Shown here in pieces: positions 36,314 to 44,667 of a DNA stretch of 64,000 nucleotides. Both the position numbers and the translations under genes were made by a program. A model generated the notes under the pieces. It was not told where the DNA came from. It made no database searches and saw nothing but the letters and a program-made list of their open reading frames with translations. The DNA is from Polynucleobacter sp. TSB-Sco08W16 (GTDB lineage: Bacteria; Pseudomonadota; Gammaproteobacteria; Burkholderiales; Burkholderiaceae). The stretch covers positions 930,001-994,000 of the forward strand of contig NZ_CP061291.1 in assembly GCF_018687455.1 (NCBI RefSeq), in the 5' to 3' direction. Position 1 is the first letter of the stretch, and every line of letters starts with the position of its first letter.

Positions 36314-37054
36314 TTAGCCGGTATGAATACCACCATTAAGGGAGAAGTCTGCTCCAGTAGCGTAACCACCATCTTCAGATGCAATCCAACAGCAAATTGA
36401 AGCAATCTCATCGGGCGTCCCTAAACGCTTGACCGGAATACCCGAAACAATTTTTTCCAATACATCCTCACGGATGGCCTTGACCATATCCGTACCAATA
36501 TAGCCTGGAGATACTGTATTGACCGTTACACCCTTAGTAGCAACCTCTTGAGCCAAAGCCATAGTAAAACCATGAAGACCGGCTTTAGCAGTGGAATAGT
36601 TGCATTGACCAAATTGACCCTTTTGACCATTCACAGAGGAGATATTAATAATCCGGCCCCAATTATTATCAACCATGCCATCAATTACTTGCTTGGTTAC
36701 ATTGAATAATGAATTGAGGTTCGTATCAATAACCGCTTTCCAGGCATCAGGAGTCATTTTGCGGAACACGCTGTCTCGGGTAATTCCGGCGTTATTGACC
36801 AGGACATCTACACGACCTACTTCCGCTTTCACCTTTTCAAACGCAGCGACCGTACTATCCCAGTCAGAAACATTGCCTTCTGAGGCAATGAAGTCATAGC
36901 CTAGGGCTTTTTGCTCGCCAATCCAACGATCTTTACGTGGTGAATTTGGGCCACAGCCGGCAATAACTTTAAAACCATCTTTTGCCAAGCGTTGGCAAAT
37001 AGCGGTACCGATTCCACCCATACCACCAGTTACATATGCGACTTTTTGTGACAT
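36314..37054 (-). CDS. phaB: acetoacetyl-CoA reductase
   Basis: A 246-residue short-chain dehydrogenase that reduces acetoacetyl-CoA to (R)-3-hydroxybutyryl-CoA with NADPH, the monomer for PHB. The cofactor loop is TGGMGGIGTAI. The catalytic Ser is in NISSVNGQKGQFGQ and the Tyr-Lys pair is in YSTAKAG near residue 152. The C-terminus YATGADFSLNGGIHTG is typical of PhaB. It lies 41 bases after phaC in the canonical order. Confidence 0.95.
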   Translation of the reverse strand: MSQKVAYVTGGMGGIGTAICQRLAKDGFKVIAGCGPNSPRKDRWIGEQKALGYDFIASEGNVSDWDSTVAAFEKVKAEVGRVDVLVNNAGITRDSVFRKMTPDAWKAVIDTNLNSLFNVTKQVIDGMVDNNWGRIINISSVNGQKGQFGQCNYSTAKAGLHGFTMALAQEVATKGVTVNTVSPGYIGTDMVKAIREDVLEKIVSGIPVKRLGTPDEIASICCWIASEDGGYATGADFSLNGGIHTG

Positions 37055-37095
37055 TACTTTCCCCTTGTAAAAATTTTCATTAATAATTCAATTTA

Positions 37096-38718
37096 TTAAG
37101 CTGCTTTTTCTTTTACATAAACACCCGGTGCAGCTTCCAGCTTTTTATATTTGGCATTACCAAATGTTTTGCTTGCTGGTTTTTGTTCCCCTCCAAATTG
37201 CTCAAGCCATTTTGTATAGTTAGGCCACCAACTTCCAGGAATCTGCTTAGCTCCTTCAAGCCATTCCGCTGCAGTTGGGGCAATCTTATTGTTTTCAAAG
37301 TAATAACGCTTGTTCTTCGCCGGCGGATTAATCACGCCTGCAATATGTCCAGATGCCCCTAGAACAAAACGATTCTTTCCCTTCAGAATATGAGTCGATT
37401 CATAGGCCGACTGCCAAGGGACAATATGATCTTCTTGGGATGCATATAAATAAGCTGGGCAGTTAATTTTGCCCAAATCTATCTTCTCACCACAAATCGT
37501 GACTTTGCCTGGCTTAATCAAATCATTTTGCAAATAGGTATGACGCAAATACCAGCAATACATATTGCCCGGTAGATTGGTGGAATCGCCATTCCAGTAC
37601 AACAGATCAAATGGAGGCGGAGAATTACCCTTAAGGTAATTCTCGACAACGTAATTCCAAACTAAATCATTCGGGCGCAAAAATGAAAATGTGTTGCCTA
37701 GGTCTAATCCCGACATCATTCCGTACTTACCGCCCTTACCGCCAATAGATTTTTCGCGGAGCTCTACCATGCCCTCATCAATAAAGACATCTAAGATGCC
37801 GGTATTGGTGAAATCAAGCAAGGTGGTGAAGAGCGTAAGACTTGCCGCAGGATGTTGATTGCGGGCCGCCAAGACTGCAAGCGCCGATGAAGTAAGTGTT
37901 CCACCAACACAGAATCCCAAAATATTGATTTGCTTAGATGCGCCGATATCCTGGGCAACTTCTATCGCTTTCATAACGCCCTTGCCTACGTAGTCTTCCC
38001 AACTGACTTCGGCCATAGAGGCATCAGGATTTTTCCAGGATACTAAAAAGACCGTATGGCCTTGCGCCACCATATGACGCACCACGGAATTATCTGGCTG
38101 CAGATCAAGGATGTAGTACTTATTAATACACGGGGGCACCATTAAGTACGGGCGCTCAAATACCGTTTCAGTTAATGGTGCGTATTGAATCAGTTCAAAT
38201 AACTCATTACGAAACACCACATGACCTTCAGTGGTAGCAATATTTTTTCCAACTTCAAAAGCGGTCTCATCAGTAATCGATACTTTGCCCTTTTTCATAT
38301 CGCCGAGCAAGTTGACAATACCCTTTTGAATGGACTGTCCTTGGGTGCTAATAATATTTTCAAGAACTTCTGGATTCGTTGCGATGAAATTCGATGGCGA
38401 GAGCGCATCAATCATTTGTTCAGTTGTGAACAATATCTTCTGACGCGTTTTCTCATCTGTGTCTACAGCCTTAGCAAGAGACAGCAGATGTTTTGAATTC
38501 AGTAGGTAGGTTGCTGCAATAACCTTACTCCAAGAGGAATGCCAAGCCTTACCGGCAAAGCGACGATCTTTGACTTCAATCGCTTCTGGGTTGGTAGCAA
38601 TGTGTGCAAGTTCAGTGAAATATTCTTTTTGAATTTCAGCTAAACGCTCTTGGGGGATTAGTGCCATATGGTGCGGTGCCAAAGAAGGCGTTGCACCAGT
38701 ATTCATACCTGCAAACAT
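37096..38718 (-). CDS. phaC: class I poly(R)-hydroxyalkanoate synthase
   Basis: A 540-residue synthase from the chosen start, polymerising 3-hydroxyacyl-CoA at the granule surface. The lipase-like box GFCVGG with the catalytic Cys is near residue 269. The Asp is in SQEDHIVPW and the His in GASGHIAGVINPP. PPCINKYYILDLQPDNS and YYFENNK are class I hallmarks. Two starts are possible: ATG 38766 (adds 16 non-conserved residues, no ribosome site) and ATG 38718. A TATAAC hexamer directly before 38766 would put transcription start at or after that codon, which favours 38718. The protein is somewhat short for class I (about 590). Confidence 0.93.
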   Translation of the reverse strand: MFAGMNTGATPSLAPHHMALIPQERLAEIQKEYFTELAHIATNPEAIEVKDRRFAGKAWHSSWSKVIAATYLLNSKHLLSLAKAVDTDEKTRQKILFTTEQMIDALSPSNFIATNPEVLENIISTQGQSIQKGIVNLLGDMKKGKVSITDETAFEVGKNIATTEGHVVFRNELFELIQYAPLTETVFERPYLMVPPCINKYYILDLQPDNSVVRHMVAQGHTVFLVSWKNPDASMAEVSWEDYVGKGVMKAIEVAQDIGASKQINILGFCVGGTLTSSALAVLAARNQHPAASLTLFTTLLDFTNTGILDVFIDEGMVELREKSIGGKGGKYGMMSGLDLGNTFSFLRPNDLVWNYVVENYLKGNSPPPFDLLYWNGDSTNLPGNMYCWYLRHTYLQNDLIKPGKVTICGEKIDLGKINCPAYLYASQEDHIVPWQSAYESTHILKGKNRFVLGASGHIAGVINPPAKNKRYYFENNKIAPTAAEWLEGAKQIPGSWWPNYTKWLEQFGGEQKPASKTFGNAKYKKLEAAPGVYVKEKAA

Positions 38719-38785
38719 AGTAGTCTCGCGTATTAAGTAAGGACATTCTCCATCCATAAGAGACATAGAGTTATACGCAATAACC

Positions 38786-38806
38786 CTAGCCTTATGAATA
38801 AGCTAG
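38786..38806. promoter_or_regulatory. imperfect palindrome upstream of phaC, possible operator
   Basis: CTAGC at 38786 and GCTAG at 38802 flank TTAT/ATAA arms, giving a near-perfect palindrome with a single unpaired C. It lies just upstream of a TATAAC hexamer (38770-38775 on the minus strand), so it would overlap the -35 region of a phaC promoter. Which protein binds is unknown. Confidence 0.35.
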
Positions 38807-38849
38807 TAATTACCCTCATCTTAAAACGATCAGATGACAATTAATTGAA

Positions 38850-39593
38850 TTAGGAAATCCAAATCAGATTAGTAAATCTACCCGTTACACCATCGCGACG
38901 ATAAGAAAAAAATTGATCTGCTTGGGTAACCGTGCAATGGTTGCCGCCATAAACCTCATCAACACCGACTGACTTGAGATGACCGCGGGCTAATTCGTAA
39001 AGATCTGCTAAATACTTTCCAGGCTTGCTAGCAATGGCCTTAAACACATCCTCTGAATAAACGATTCCAGTGGCTTGAAATGCATCCACTACATCTTGAC
39101 CTACCTCAAAAGCATTGGGTCCTATGGAGGGCCCAAGCCAAGCAACGATGTTGTCATCATCATCCTTAGTCAGTTTCTTCATTTCTTTGACAGTGTTTTC
39201 AAGCACTCCGGCGCTAAGCCCTCTCCAGCCAGCATGGGCAGCGCCAATGACAGAGCCAGCATTATTTGAAAATAAAACGGGTAAGCAATCCGCAGTCATG
39301 ATGGCCAAAACTTCATTTGGAATATTGGTGACAATGGCATCCGCCACCAAAACACGATCCTTGGGTGTGCTGACTATAGTTCCGTGCACTTGCTTTAACC
39401 AAATGGGTTCCGTCGGGAGATGCTCTTTTAATAATGCCCTGTTGGCTTTAACGTGATCCAATAAATCACCGACATGATCTCCAAGGTTGAGCGAGCTATA
39501 AGGAGATTCACTAACGCCACCGAATCGGGTTGTAACTAAAGACTGAACTTGCTCTGGACATGGCCATTGCGGCCTTAGAAACTCTAAACCCAT
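38850..39593 (-). CDS. pgeF: YfiH/PgeF-type laccase-domain protein
   Basis: A 247-residue protein of the multicopper polyphenol oxidase/YfiH family. Members act as purine nucleoside phosphorylases or correct cell-wall precursor errors. The metal-site residues are present in MTADCLPVLF and AAHAGWRGL, with CTVTQADQFFSYRRDG near the C-terminus. It starts two bases after the rluD stop, and the rluD-yfiH pair is widely conserved. bamD is on the opposite strand beyond rluD, again the usual neighbourhood. Confidence 0.9.
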   Translation of the reverse strand: MGLEFLRPQWPCPEQVQSLVTTRFGGVSESPYSSLNLGDHVGDLLDHVKANRALLKEHLPTEPIWLKQVHGTIVSTPKDRVLVADAIVTNIPNEVLAIMTADCLPVLFSNNAGSVIGAAHAGWRGLSAGVLENTVKEMKKLTKDDDDNIVAWLGPSIGPNAFEVGQDVVDAFQATGIVYSEDVFKAIASKPGKYLADLYELARGHLKSVGVDEVYGGNHCTVTQADQFFSYRRDGVTGRFTNLIWIS

Positions 39594-39595
39594 TG

Positions 39596-40636
39596 TTATG
39601 AGCGAGACTCGTTTTGAATAGAGGCCAACACAAGGGATTCTTGCGGAAGGTCAGATTCAGATAAATTAACCTCAGTCAGCAGGCCCATTAAATCAGGAGG
39701 CGGTAGACGGAAGCAGCTTATTAGGTCGTGGCTTACAGGGTGCTGCAGGCTTAAAGCAAATGCATGCAAAGCTTGGCGCTCAAAAGGCAATAACTTGGCA
39801 ACACCTGGTGTCTTTTTGCGATAAACAGGATCACCTAATAATGGAAACCCAAGAGACTCTAGATGCACCCGAATTTGATGGGTGCGTCCAGTTTCCAATC
39901 GGCACTCGAGTAAGGCAACAGACATTTCCCTAAACGTTCCTTTGGCTAAGCGACGAAATAATGTTGCAGCAGGCTTACCTTGTGGGCTACCTGCAGCCAT
40001 TTTGAGTCGATCACGTTGATCCCGGCCAACCGAGGCAAGGACCTTACCTTGACTGGGTGCTTCACCCCAAACCAAAGCTAAATATCTACGGCCAACCGTT
40101 CTTTCCTGTAGTTGCCTCACAAGTGAAGTTTGGGCTTGGGATGTTCTAGCAACCACCATTAATCCCGAGGTATCTTTATCCAATCTATGGACAATACCTG
40201 CCCGCGGTAAAGACTTCAGCTCCGGATATTTAAATAAGAGGCCATTTAATAAGGTGCCCGACCAATTCCCGGCCGCCGGATGCACCACCAGACCAGGGGG
40301 TTTATTGATCACAATGATCGCATCGTCCTCGTAAACGACATCCAAAGAAATATCTTCAGGACTAAAGGCGTACTGCTCAGGCATTTCTTGGGGAAATACC
40401 CTAATACTCTCCCCGCCTCTGAGTAAATAACGGGCTTTAGTGACCTTGCCATCGACCATGACAGCCCCCGCCTCTACCCATGTCTTAAGCCGGTTTCGGG
40501 AATAATCAGGCAAGGAGCCTGCTAGCACCTTGTCTAGGCGTTCACCAGCCATCTCCATGGGAATATCCAGGGAGATGAAATCCTCTTCATCGATATAATC
40601 AATGGGATTCGAATCAGGAGTTTGCGGCAATGCCAC
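39596..40636 (-). CDS. rluD: 23S rRNA pseudouridine synthase D
   Basis: A 346-residue enzyme that makes pseudouridines in helix 69 of 23S rRNA. An S4 domain (about 27-90, GERLDKVLAG) precedes the catalytic domain with HRLDKDTSGLMVVA near residue 150 (catalytic Asp) and GRTHQIRVHLESLG. The frame opens with GTG at 40634-40636. The alternative ATG at MEMAGERLDK would clip only a non-conserved lead. With the GTG start it overlaps the head of the divergent bamD by seven bases. Confidence 0.94.
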   Translation of the reverse strand: MALPQTPDSNPIDYIDEEDFISLDIPMEMAGERLDKVLAGSLPDYSRNRLKTWVEAGAVMVDGKVTKARYLLRGGESIRVFPQEMPEQYAFSPEDISLDVVYEDDAIIVINKPPGLVVHPAAGNWSGTLLNGLLFKYPELKSLPRAGIVHRLDKDTSGLMVVARTSQAQTSLVRQLQERTVGRRYLALVWGEAPSQGKVLASVGRDQRDRLKMAAGSPQGKPAATLFRRLAKGTFREMSVALLECRLETGRTHQIRVHLESLGFPLLGDPVYRKKTPGVAKLLPFERQALHAFALSLQHPVSHDLISCFRLPPPDLMGLLTEVNLSESDLPQESLVLASIQNESRS

Positions 40637-41544
40637 GCTTAAAGAGCCTTTCAGTTATGTCCGACGTAATATCAGACGCCAGTTTAAGGCTTGCTGGGTC
40701 TTCAGCTCCTCAAAAACACTTTTCTCGCCTTGGCATTGCTCCAGCTGCCCTACTGCTTGCATTTATTTGCACCTTACTCCTGCTGGGCGGATGTGCAGGT
40801 AGCGATGGTCAAAAAGATGACACCGATATCTGGTCTGAATCAAAGTTGTATTCAGAGGCAACGGATAAATTAAATGATGGTGATTTTGCTAAGTGCGGTA
40901 AATACTTTGATAAGTTAGAGGCCCGTTTCCCATTCGGACCTTATTCGCAGCAGGCGCAAATCAATGCGGCCTATTGTTACTGGAAAGCACAAGAACAAGC
41001 TCAAGCTCTGGTTGCAATTGATCGCTTCATTAAGTTACATCAGGGTAGTCCAACTTTAGATTACGCGTACTACCTCAAAGGTCTGATTACCTTTAACGAT
41101 GACTTAGGTTGGCTCGGTAAATTTACTGGACAAGACTTAAGCGAGCGAGATCCAAAAGCAGCCAAGGAAGCTTTTGAATCCTTCAAGACAGTCGTAGAGC
41201 GATTCCCAGACAGCAAGTACGCACCAGACTCGCTGGATCGGATGCGATATATCGTCAACTCATTGGCTGAGGCTGATGTCATTGTTGCCCGCTTCTACTA
41301 CCAGCGTGGTGCCTACCTTGCATCGGCCAATAGGGCTCAGCTCGTGATTCGTGATTACGATCGCGCACCAGCGGTTGAAGAAGCGCTCTATATCCTGACA
41401 AAGTCTTATGAAAAATTGGGTATGACTCAATTAAGTAACGATACTGCCCGCGTATTCAAGCTGAATTTCCCCGATAGTCAAATGCTAGAAACTGGTCAGC
41501 GCGTTCAAAAGGAACGTAAGTGGTGGCAGATCTGGAATAAGTAA
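40630..41544 (+). CDS. bamD: outer membrane assembly lipoprotein BamD
   Basis: A 304-residue lipoprotein of the BAM complex, which inserts beta-barrel proteins in the outer membrane. The lipobox LLGGC puts the lipidated Cys at about residue 55 from this start, after the hydrophobic run APAALLLAFICTLLLLGG. TPR repeats follow, from YSEATDKLNDGDFAKCGKYF on. AGGAG nine bases before ATG 40630 supports it. ATG 40657 would shorten the long N-region and remove the overlap with rluD. It is tail to tail with alr across a long inverted repeat. Confidence 0.94.
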   Translation: MPRLKSLSVMSDVISDASLRLAGSSAPQKHFSRLGIAPAALLLAFICTLLLLGGCAGSDGQKDDTDIWSESKLYSEATDKLNDGDFAKCGKYFDKLEARFPFGPYSQQAQINAAYCYWKAQEQAQALVAIDRFIKLHQGSPTLDYAYYLKGLITFNDDLGWLGKFTGQDLSERDPKAAKEAFESFKTVVERFPDSKYAPDSLDRMRYIVNSLAEADVIVARFYYQRGAYLASANRAQLVIRDYDRAPAVEEALYILTKSYEKLGMTQLSNDTARVFKLNFPDSQMLETGQRVQKERKWWQIWNK

Positions 41545-41564
41545 TTACGGGGTGAAATTACAAA

Positions 41565-41609
41565 CACCAAATAAAAAATCCTCTTTCGTAGAGGATTTTT
41601 TATTTGGTG
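41565..41609. terminator. bidirectional terminator, 19-bp perfect inverted repeat
   Basis: CACCAAATAAAAAATCCTC (41565-41583) and its exact reverse complement (41591-41609) enclose the loop TTTCGTA. The inner GAGGATTTTTT arm gives a T run on the + strand, and the A run gives the same on the - strand. It lies between bamD (+) and alr (-). Confidence 0.88.
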
Positions 41610-41622
41610 AAGTGAATTGGAA

Positions 41623-42747
41623 TTACTTAATTGCCACAGGCACCCTCGGTGCAACAGCGCAAAGCAACTCATAGCCTATGGTGTCGCTCATTCTGGCAAC
41701 CTCATCTACCGGCACTCGATCACCCCATAATTCAACAACACTACCAATCTTTGCGTGAGGAATATTCCGCAGGTCTACTGCCAACATGTCCATTGAAACG
41801 CGACCTACGAGCGGACAGATTGCTCCATGAATATCATTCCCATCATTGCCAACCCAAACGGGGGTACCGTCTTTGGCGTGACGTGGGTAGCCATCCGCAT
41901 ATCCACAGGCAACAATACCAACACGCATTGCCTCTGGAGCCTGATAACGACCACCATATCCAATTCGATCACCTGACTGAAGTTCTTGAATATCAATGAT
42001 TTCACTATGCAGCTGCATCACCGCTTTCAGGTGTGCATGCTCAATATCTTGATATAAACCAGTTGGTGATGCGCCATACAGCATGATGCCGGGACGAACC
42101 CAGTCTCCCAAGGAGTTCCGATGCCAAAGGATCGCCGCTGAATTAGCTAAAGATGTAGGACCCTCTAAGCCTTCAATAGACCGATTAAATATCTCTTGCT
42201 GATCATCAACTGTAGGCTGCCGATCAATTTGATCCGCATTAGCAAAATGGGTCATGTGATGCATCCGAAAGCCAGCAGAATGGAGGCGATGAAATGCCGT
42301 TCTATAGGCAGCAGGCTTGAGCCCCAAGCGATTCATCCCGGTATTCATTTTGAGAAAAACACTAATAGGCTTGTGGACTTTATCTGCGTAATGTTCAAGC
42401 CACTCAACCTGGCCTTCACAATGCACCACTAAGTCGCAATGCAGTTCTTGAGCAAGATCTAATTCATTTTCATGAAATAAGCCCTCTAAGAGCAAAATTC
42501 GCCCCTGCCAGCCATGCTCCCTCAACCAAACAGCATCCTGAACATCCAACAAGGCAAACCCATCGGTCGAACCAAGACCTTTGAGGGCGGCCTCAAATCC
42601 ATGACCATAAGAACGGGCTTTAATGACCGACCAGATCTTGGAGCTAGGAGCAAGCTCCCGAACACGGTTTAAGTTATGCTGAAAGGCCTGAGTATGAATA
42701 GATGCCAAAATTGGTCTATTAATCAGGCTATTAGCTGAAGCACCCAT
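41623..42747 (-). CDS. alr: alanine racemase
   Basis: A 374-residue PLP enzyme making D-alanine for peptidoglycan. The PLP-binding Lys is near residue 43 in SVIKARSYGHG; the usual motif is VKANAYGHG, so Asn-Ala is replaced by Arg-Ser. The second catalytic base Tyr lies in IGYGGRY, and the C-terminal barrel has CPLVGRVSMDMLAVD. The start at 42747 is favoured by AGGAGG seven bases upstream; an ATG six codons earlier lacks such a site. It is divergent from lplT across 50 bases. Confidence 0.95.
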   Translation of the reverse strand: MGASANSLINRPILASIHTQAFQHNLNRVRELAPSSKIWSVIKARSYGHGFEAALKGLGSTDGFALLDVQDAVWLREHGWQGRILLLEGLFHENELDLAQELHCDLVVHCEGQVEWLEHYADKVHKPISVFLKMNTGMNRLGLKPAAYRTAFHRLHSAGFRMHHMTHFANADQIDRQPTVDDQQEIFNRSIEGLEGPTSLANSAAILWHRNSLGDWVRPGIMLYGASPTGLYQDIEHAHLKAVMQLHSEIIDIQELQSGDRIGYGGRYQAPEAMRVGIVACGYADGYPRHAKDGTPVWVGNDGNDIHGAICPLVGRVSMDMLAVDLRNIPHAKIGSVVELWGDRVPVDEVARMSDTIGYELLCAVAPRVPVAIK

Positions 42748-42797
42748 ATCCACCCCTCCTTTCATGTTTTAATTGCATCAATGACTAGATTGTACGA

Positions 42798-44117
42798 ATG
42801 AACCGCAGTTTTTACATCATTATGGCGGCGCAATTTTTTTCGTCGCTTGCTGATAATGCCCTGCTCATAGCAGCAATTGCCCTCTTGGCCCAGCTCAATG
42901 CTCCGGCCTGGATGACCCCTTTACTCAAATTATTCTTCGTATTGTCCTATGTTCTGCTCGCTGCCTTTGTGGGTGCTTTTGCAGATTCCCGTCCCAAAGG
43001 CAATGTCATGTTCATTACCAACACAATCAAGTTTGCTGGTTGCGTAGTGATGCTTTTAGGCAGTCATCCACTATTCGCCTATGCGATAGTCGGTCTTGGT
43101 GCTGCCGCATACTCCCCTGCAAAATACGGAATTTTGACCGAATTGCTACCCCCTGAGAAATTAGTAGCTGCCAATGGTTGGATCGAGGGACTTACCGTCG
43201 GCTCGATTATTTTGGGCACCGTATTGGGTGGCGTTTTAATCAGCAGCACGGTCTCTCAGAGCCTGCTGGCTTTCGACATGCCAAGCTTTGATACCGGTGT
43301 TGATACCCCAGCTGAATCAGCGATTCTCATCATCATGATGATTTATATCGTGGCCGCTTTAATCAACCTCAAGATTCCAGATACAGGCGCACGCTATGTA
43401 TCCCAAAAGACTAACCCCGTCGCCTTGATTAAAGACTTTGCAATTTGCTTTAAAACCCTCTGGGATGATCGTCTAGGGCAAATCTCCTTGGCAGTAACCA
43501 CTTTGTTTTGGGGTGCTGGTGCTACCTTGCAATTTATTGTGATTAAGTGGGCGCAGGTTGCACTACATATGAATCTCTCACAAGGGGCGATTCTGCAGGC
43601 AATCTCTGCTGTAGGCGTAGCTGGCGGTGCCGTATGGGCGGCATGGCGAGTACCATTGCGTAAGTCACTAAACGTCCTACCATATGGAATTGCAATGGGG
43701 CTAGTGGTCTGCGTCATGGCGATCTACAACTCTGACATGTTGCCAAATACGCCCTTATTAAGTTTTGGCAAATTACAAGTCACCCTGAATTTGTTACCTG
43801 CTTATTTATTGCTGATTTTGGTTGGTTGGCTAGCCGGTTATTTTGTGGTGCCCATGAATGCGCTACTCCAGCATCGCGGTCACGTATTAATGTCAGCAGG
43901 TCACTCTATCGCCGTGCAAAACTTTAACGAAAATATTTCTGTTTTGGCGATGCTTGCAATGTACTCACTACTGATTTGGCTGGATTTGCCAGTGCAATAC
44001 GTGATCATCGGTTTTGGCGTAGTGGTCAGCTTGATTATGTGGATGGTGATTAAGAGACACGCCCGTAATCAAGCAGAATATGATTCTATGCACCTCATCG
44101 GCGAGCACAAGCACTAA
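42798..44117 (+). CDS. lplT: lysophospholipid transporter LplT
   Basis: A 439-residue major facilitator protein with about twelve hydrophobic helices. It begins MNRSFYIIMAAQFFSSLADNALLIAAIALL, matching LplT, and continues with SPAKYGILTELLPPEKLVAANGWIEG, a conserved loop. LplT flips lysophospholipids back across the inner membrane. In E. coli it is paired with the acyltransferase Aas; no aas gene is here. It lies divergent from alr, as in other Burkholderiales, and is convergent with the UDG-like gene, 13 bases apart. Confidence 0.93.
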   Translation: MNRSFYIIMAAQFFSSLADNALLIAAIALLAQLNAPAWMTPLLKLFFVLSYVLLAAFVGAFADSRPKGNVMFITNTIKFAGCVVMLLGSHPLFAYAIVGLGAAAYSPAKYGILTELLPPEKLVAANGWIEGLTVGSIILGTVLGGVLISSTVSQSLLAFDMPSFDTGVDTPAESAILIIMMIYIVAALINLKIPDTGARYVSQKTNPVALIKDFAICFKTLWDDRLGQISLAVTTLFWGAGATLQFIVIKWAQVALHMNLSQGAILQAISAVGVAGGAVWAAWRVPLRKSLNVLPYGIAMGLVVCVMAIYNSDMLPNTPLLSFGKLQVTLNLLPAYLLLILVGWLAGYFVVPMNALLQHRGHVLMSAGHSIAVQNFNENISVLAMLAMYSLLIWLDLPVQYVIIGFGVVVSLIMWMVIKRHARNQAEYDSMHLIGEHKH

Positions 44118-44130
44118 AAGCCGATTGGGC

Positions 44131-44667
44131 TCAAATATTTTGGAGTACTGATTTAGCCAGCAAGAGATCTTGCCACAGGAGTGACTTATCTTTTGGTTGG
44201 GCAGCCAATTGTGCCAAATCAAAGGAAGCAATAACGGGAATCTCTTCATCGCTACCGGTATTTAAGGCTAAGATAGTTTCACGCAACTGCGGCAATGGAT
44301 CTCGTTCACCAGTAATTTTTTGAGCCGCAGGTCCGCCAAAGGCAAAAGCAACTACTGGCATCCCATTATCTGGTAAATGGATCTGTGAAAGACTGTCGCT
44401 GGGACTCTTCCAGGACCACTCATTACTATCAAGACCTAAGACACGAATAACATTTTGAAATAGGATTTGTGCATCACCTTGAGGCTTGCTGCCAAAGAAC
44501 CACCAATATGCCCTTGGCTCAGCTTGAATAGCCTCATGATGGGCTTGAGCGGGAGCATGGGTTATGGCGGCTTCTTTTGTGACCTCTAAACCCTGAGGTG
44601 AACCCTCTCGTGAAGTCCACTCAGTTATTCCCATTTCCTTCAGAAAGCCTGAATTTAAGTTGCTCAT
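44131..44667 (-). CDS. degenerate uracil-DNA-glycosylase-fold / HolD-like protein
   Basis: A 178-residue protein with no cysteine. The N-terminus FLKEMGITEWTSREGSPQG resembles that of E. coli HolD, the psi subunit of the polymerase III clamp loader (LQQLGITQWSLRR). The core YWWFFGSKPQGDAQ stands where family 4 uracil-DNA glycosylases have the catalytic GEAPG motif. PVVAFAFGGPAAQKI and PVIASFDLAQLAAQPKDK parallel the later strands, including the site of the HP(A/S)xLL His, here replaced. Iron-sulfur cysteines are absent, so glycosylase activity is unlikely. Its ATG overlaps the rimI stop (ATGA). The holD-rimI pairing is known in E. coli, and Burkholderia has a UDG gene here. Identity remains uncertain. 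Confidence 0.6.
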   Translation of the reverse strand: MSNLNSGFLKEMGITEWTSREGSPQGLEVTKEAAITHAPAQAHHEAIQAEPRAYWWFFGSKPQGDAQILFQNVIRVLGLDSNEWSWKSPSDSLSQIHLPDNGMPVVAFAFGGPAAQKITGERDPLPQLRETILALNTGSDEEIPVIASFDLAQLAAQPKDKSLLWQDLLLAKSVLQNI

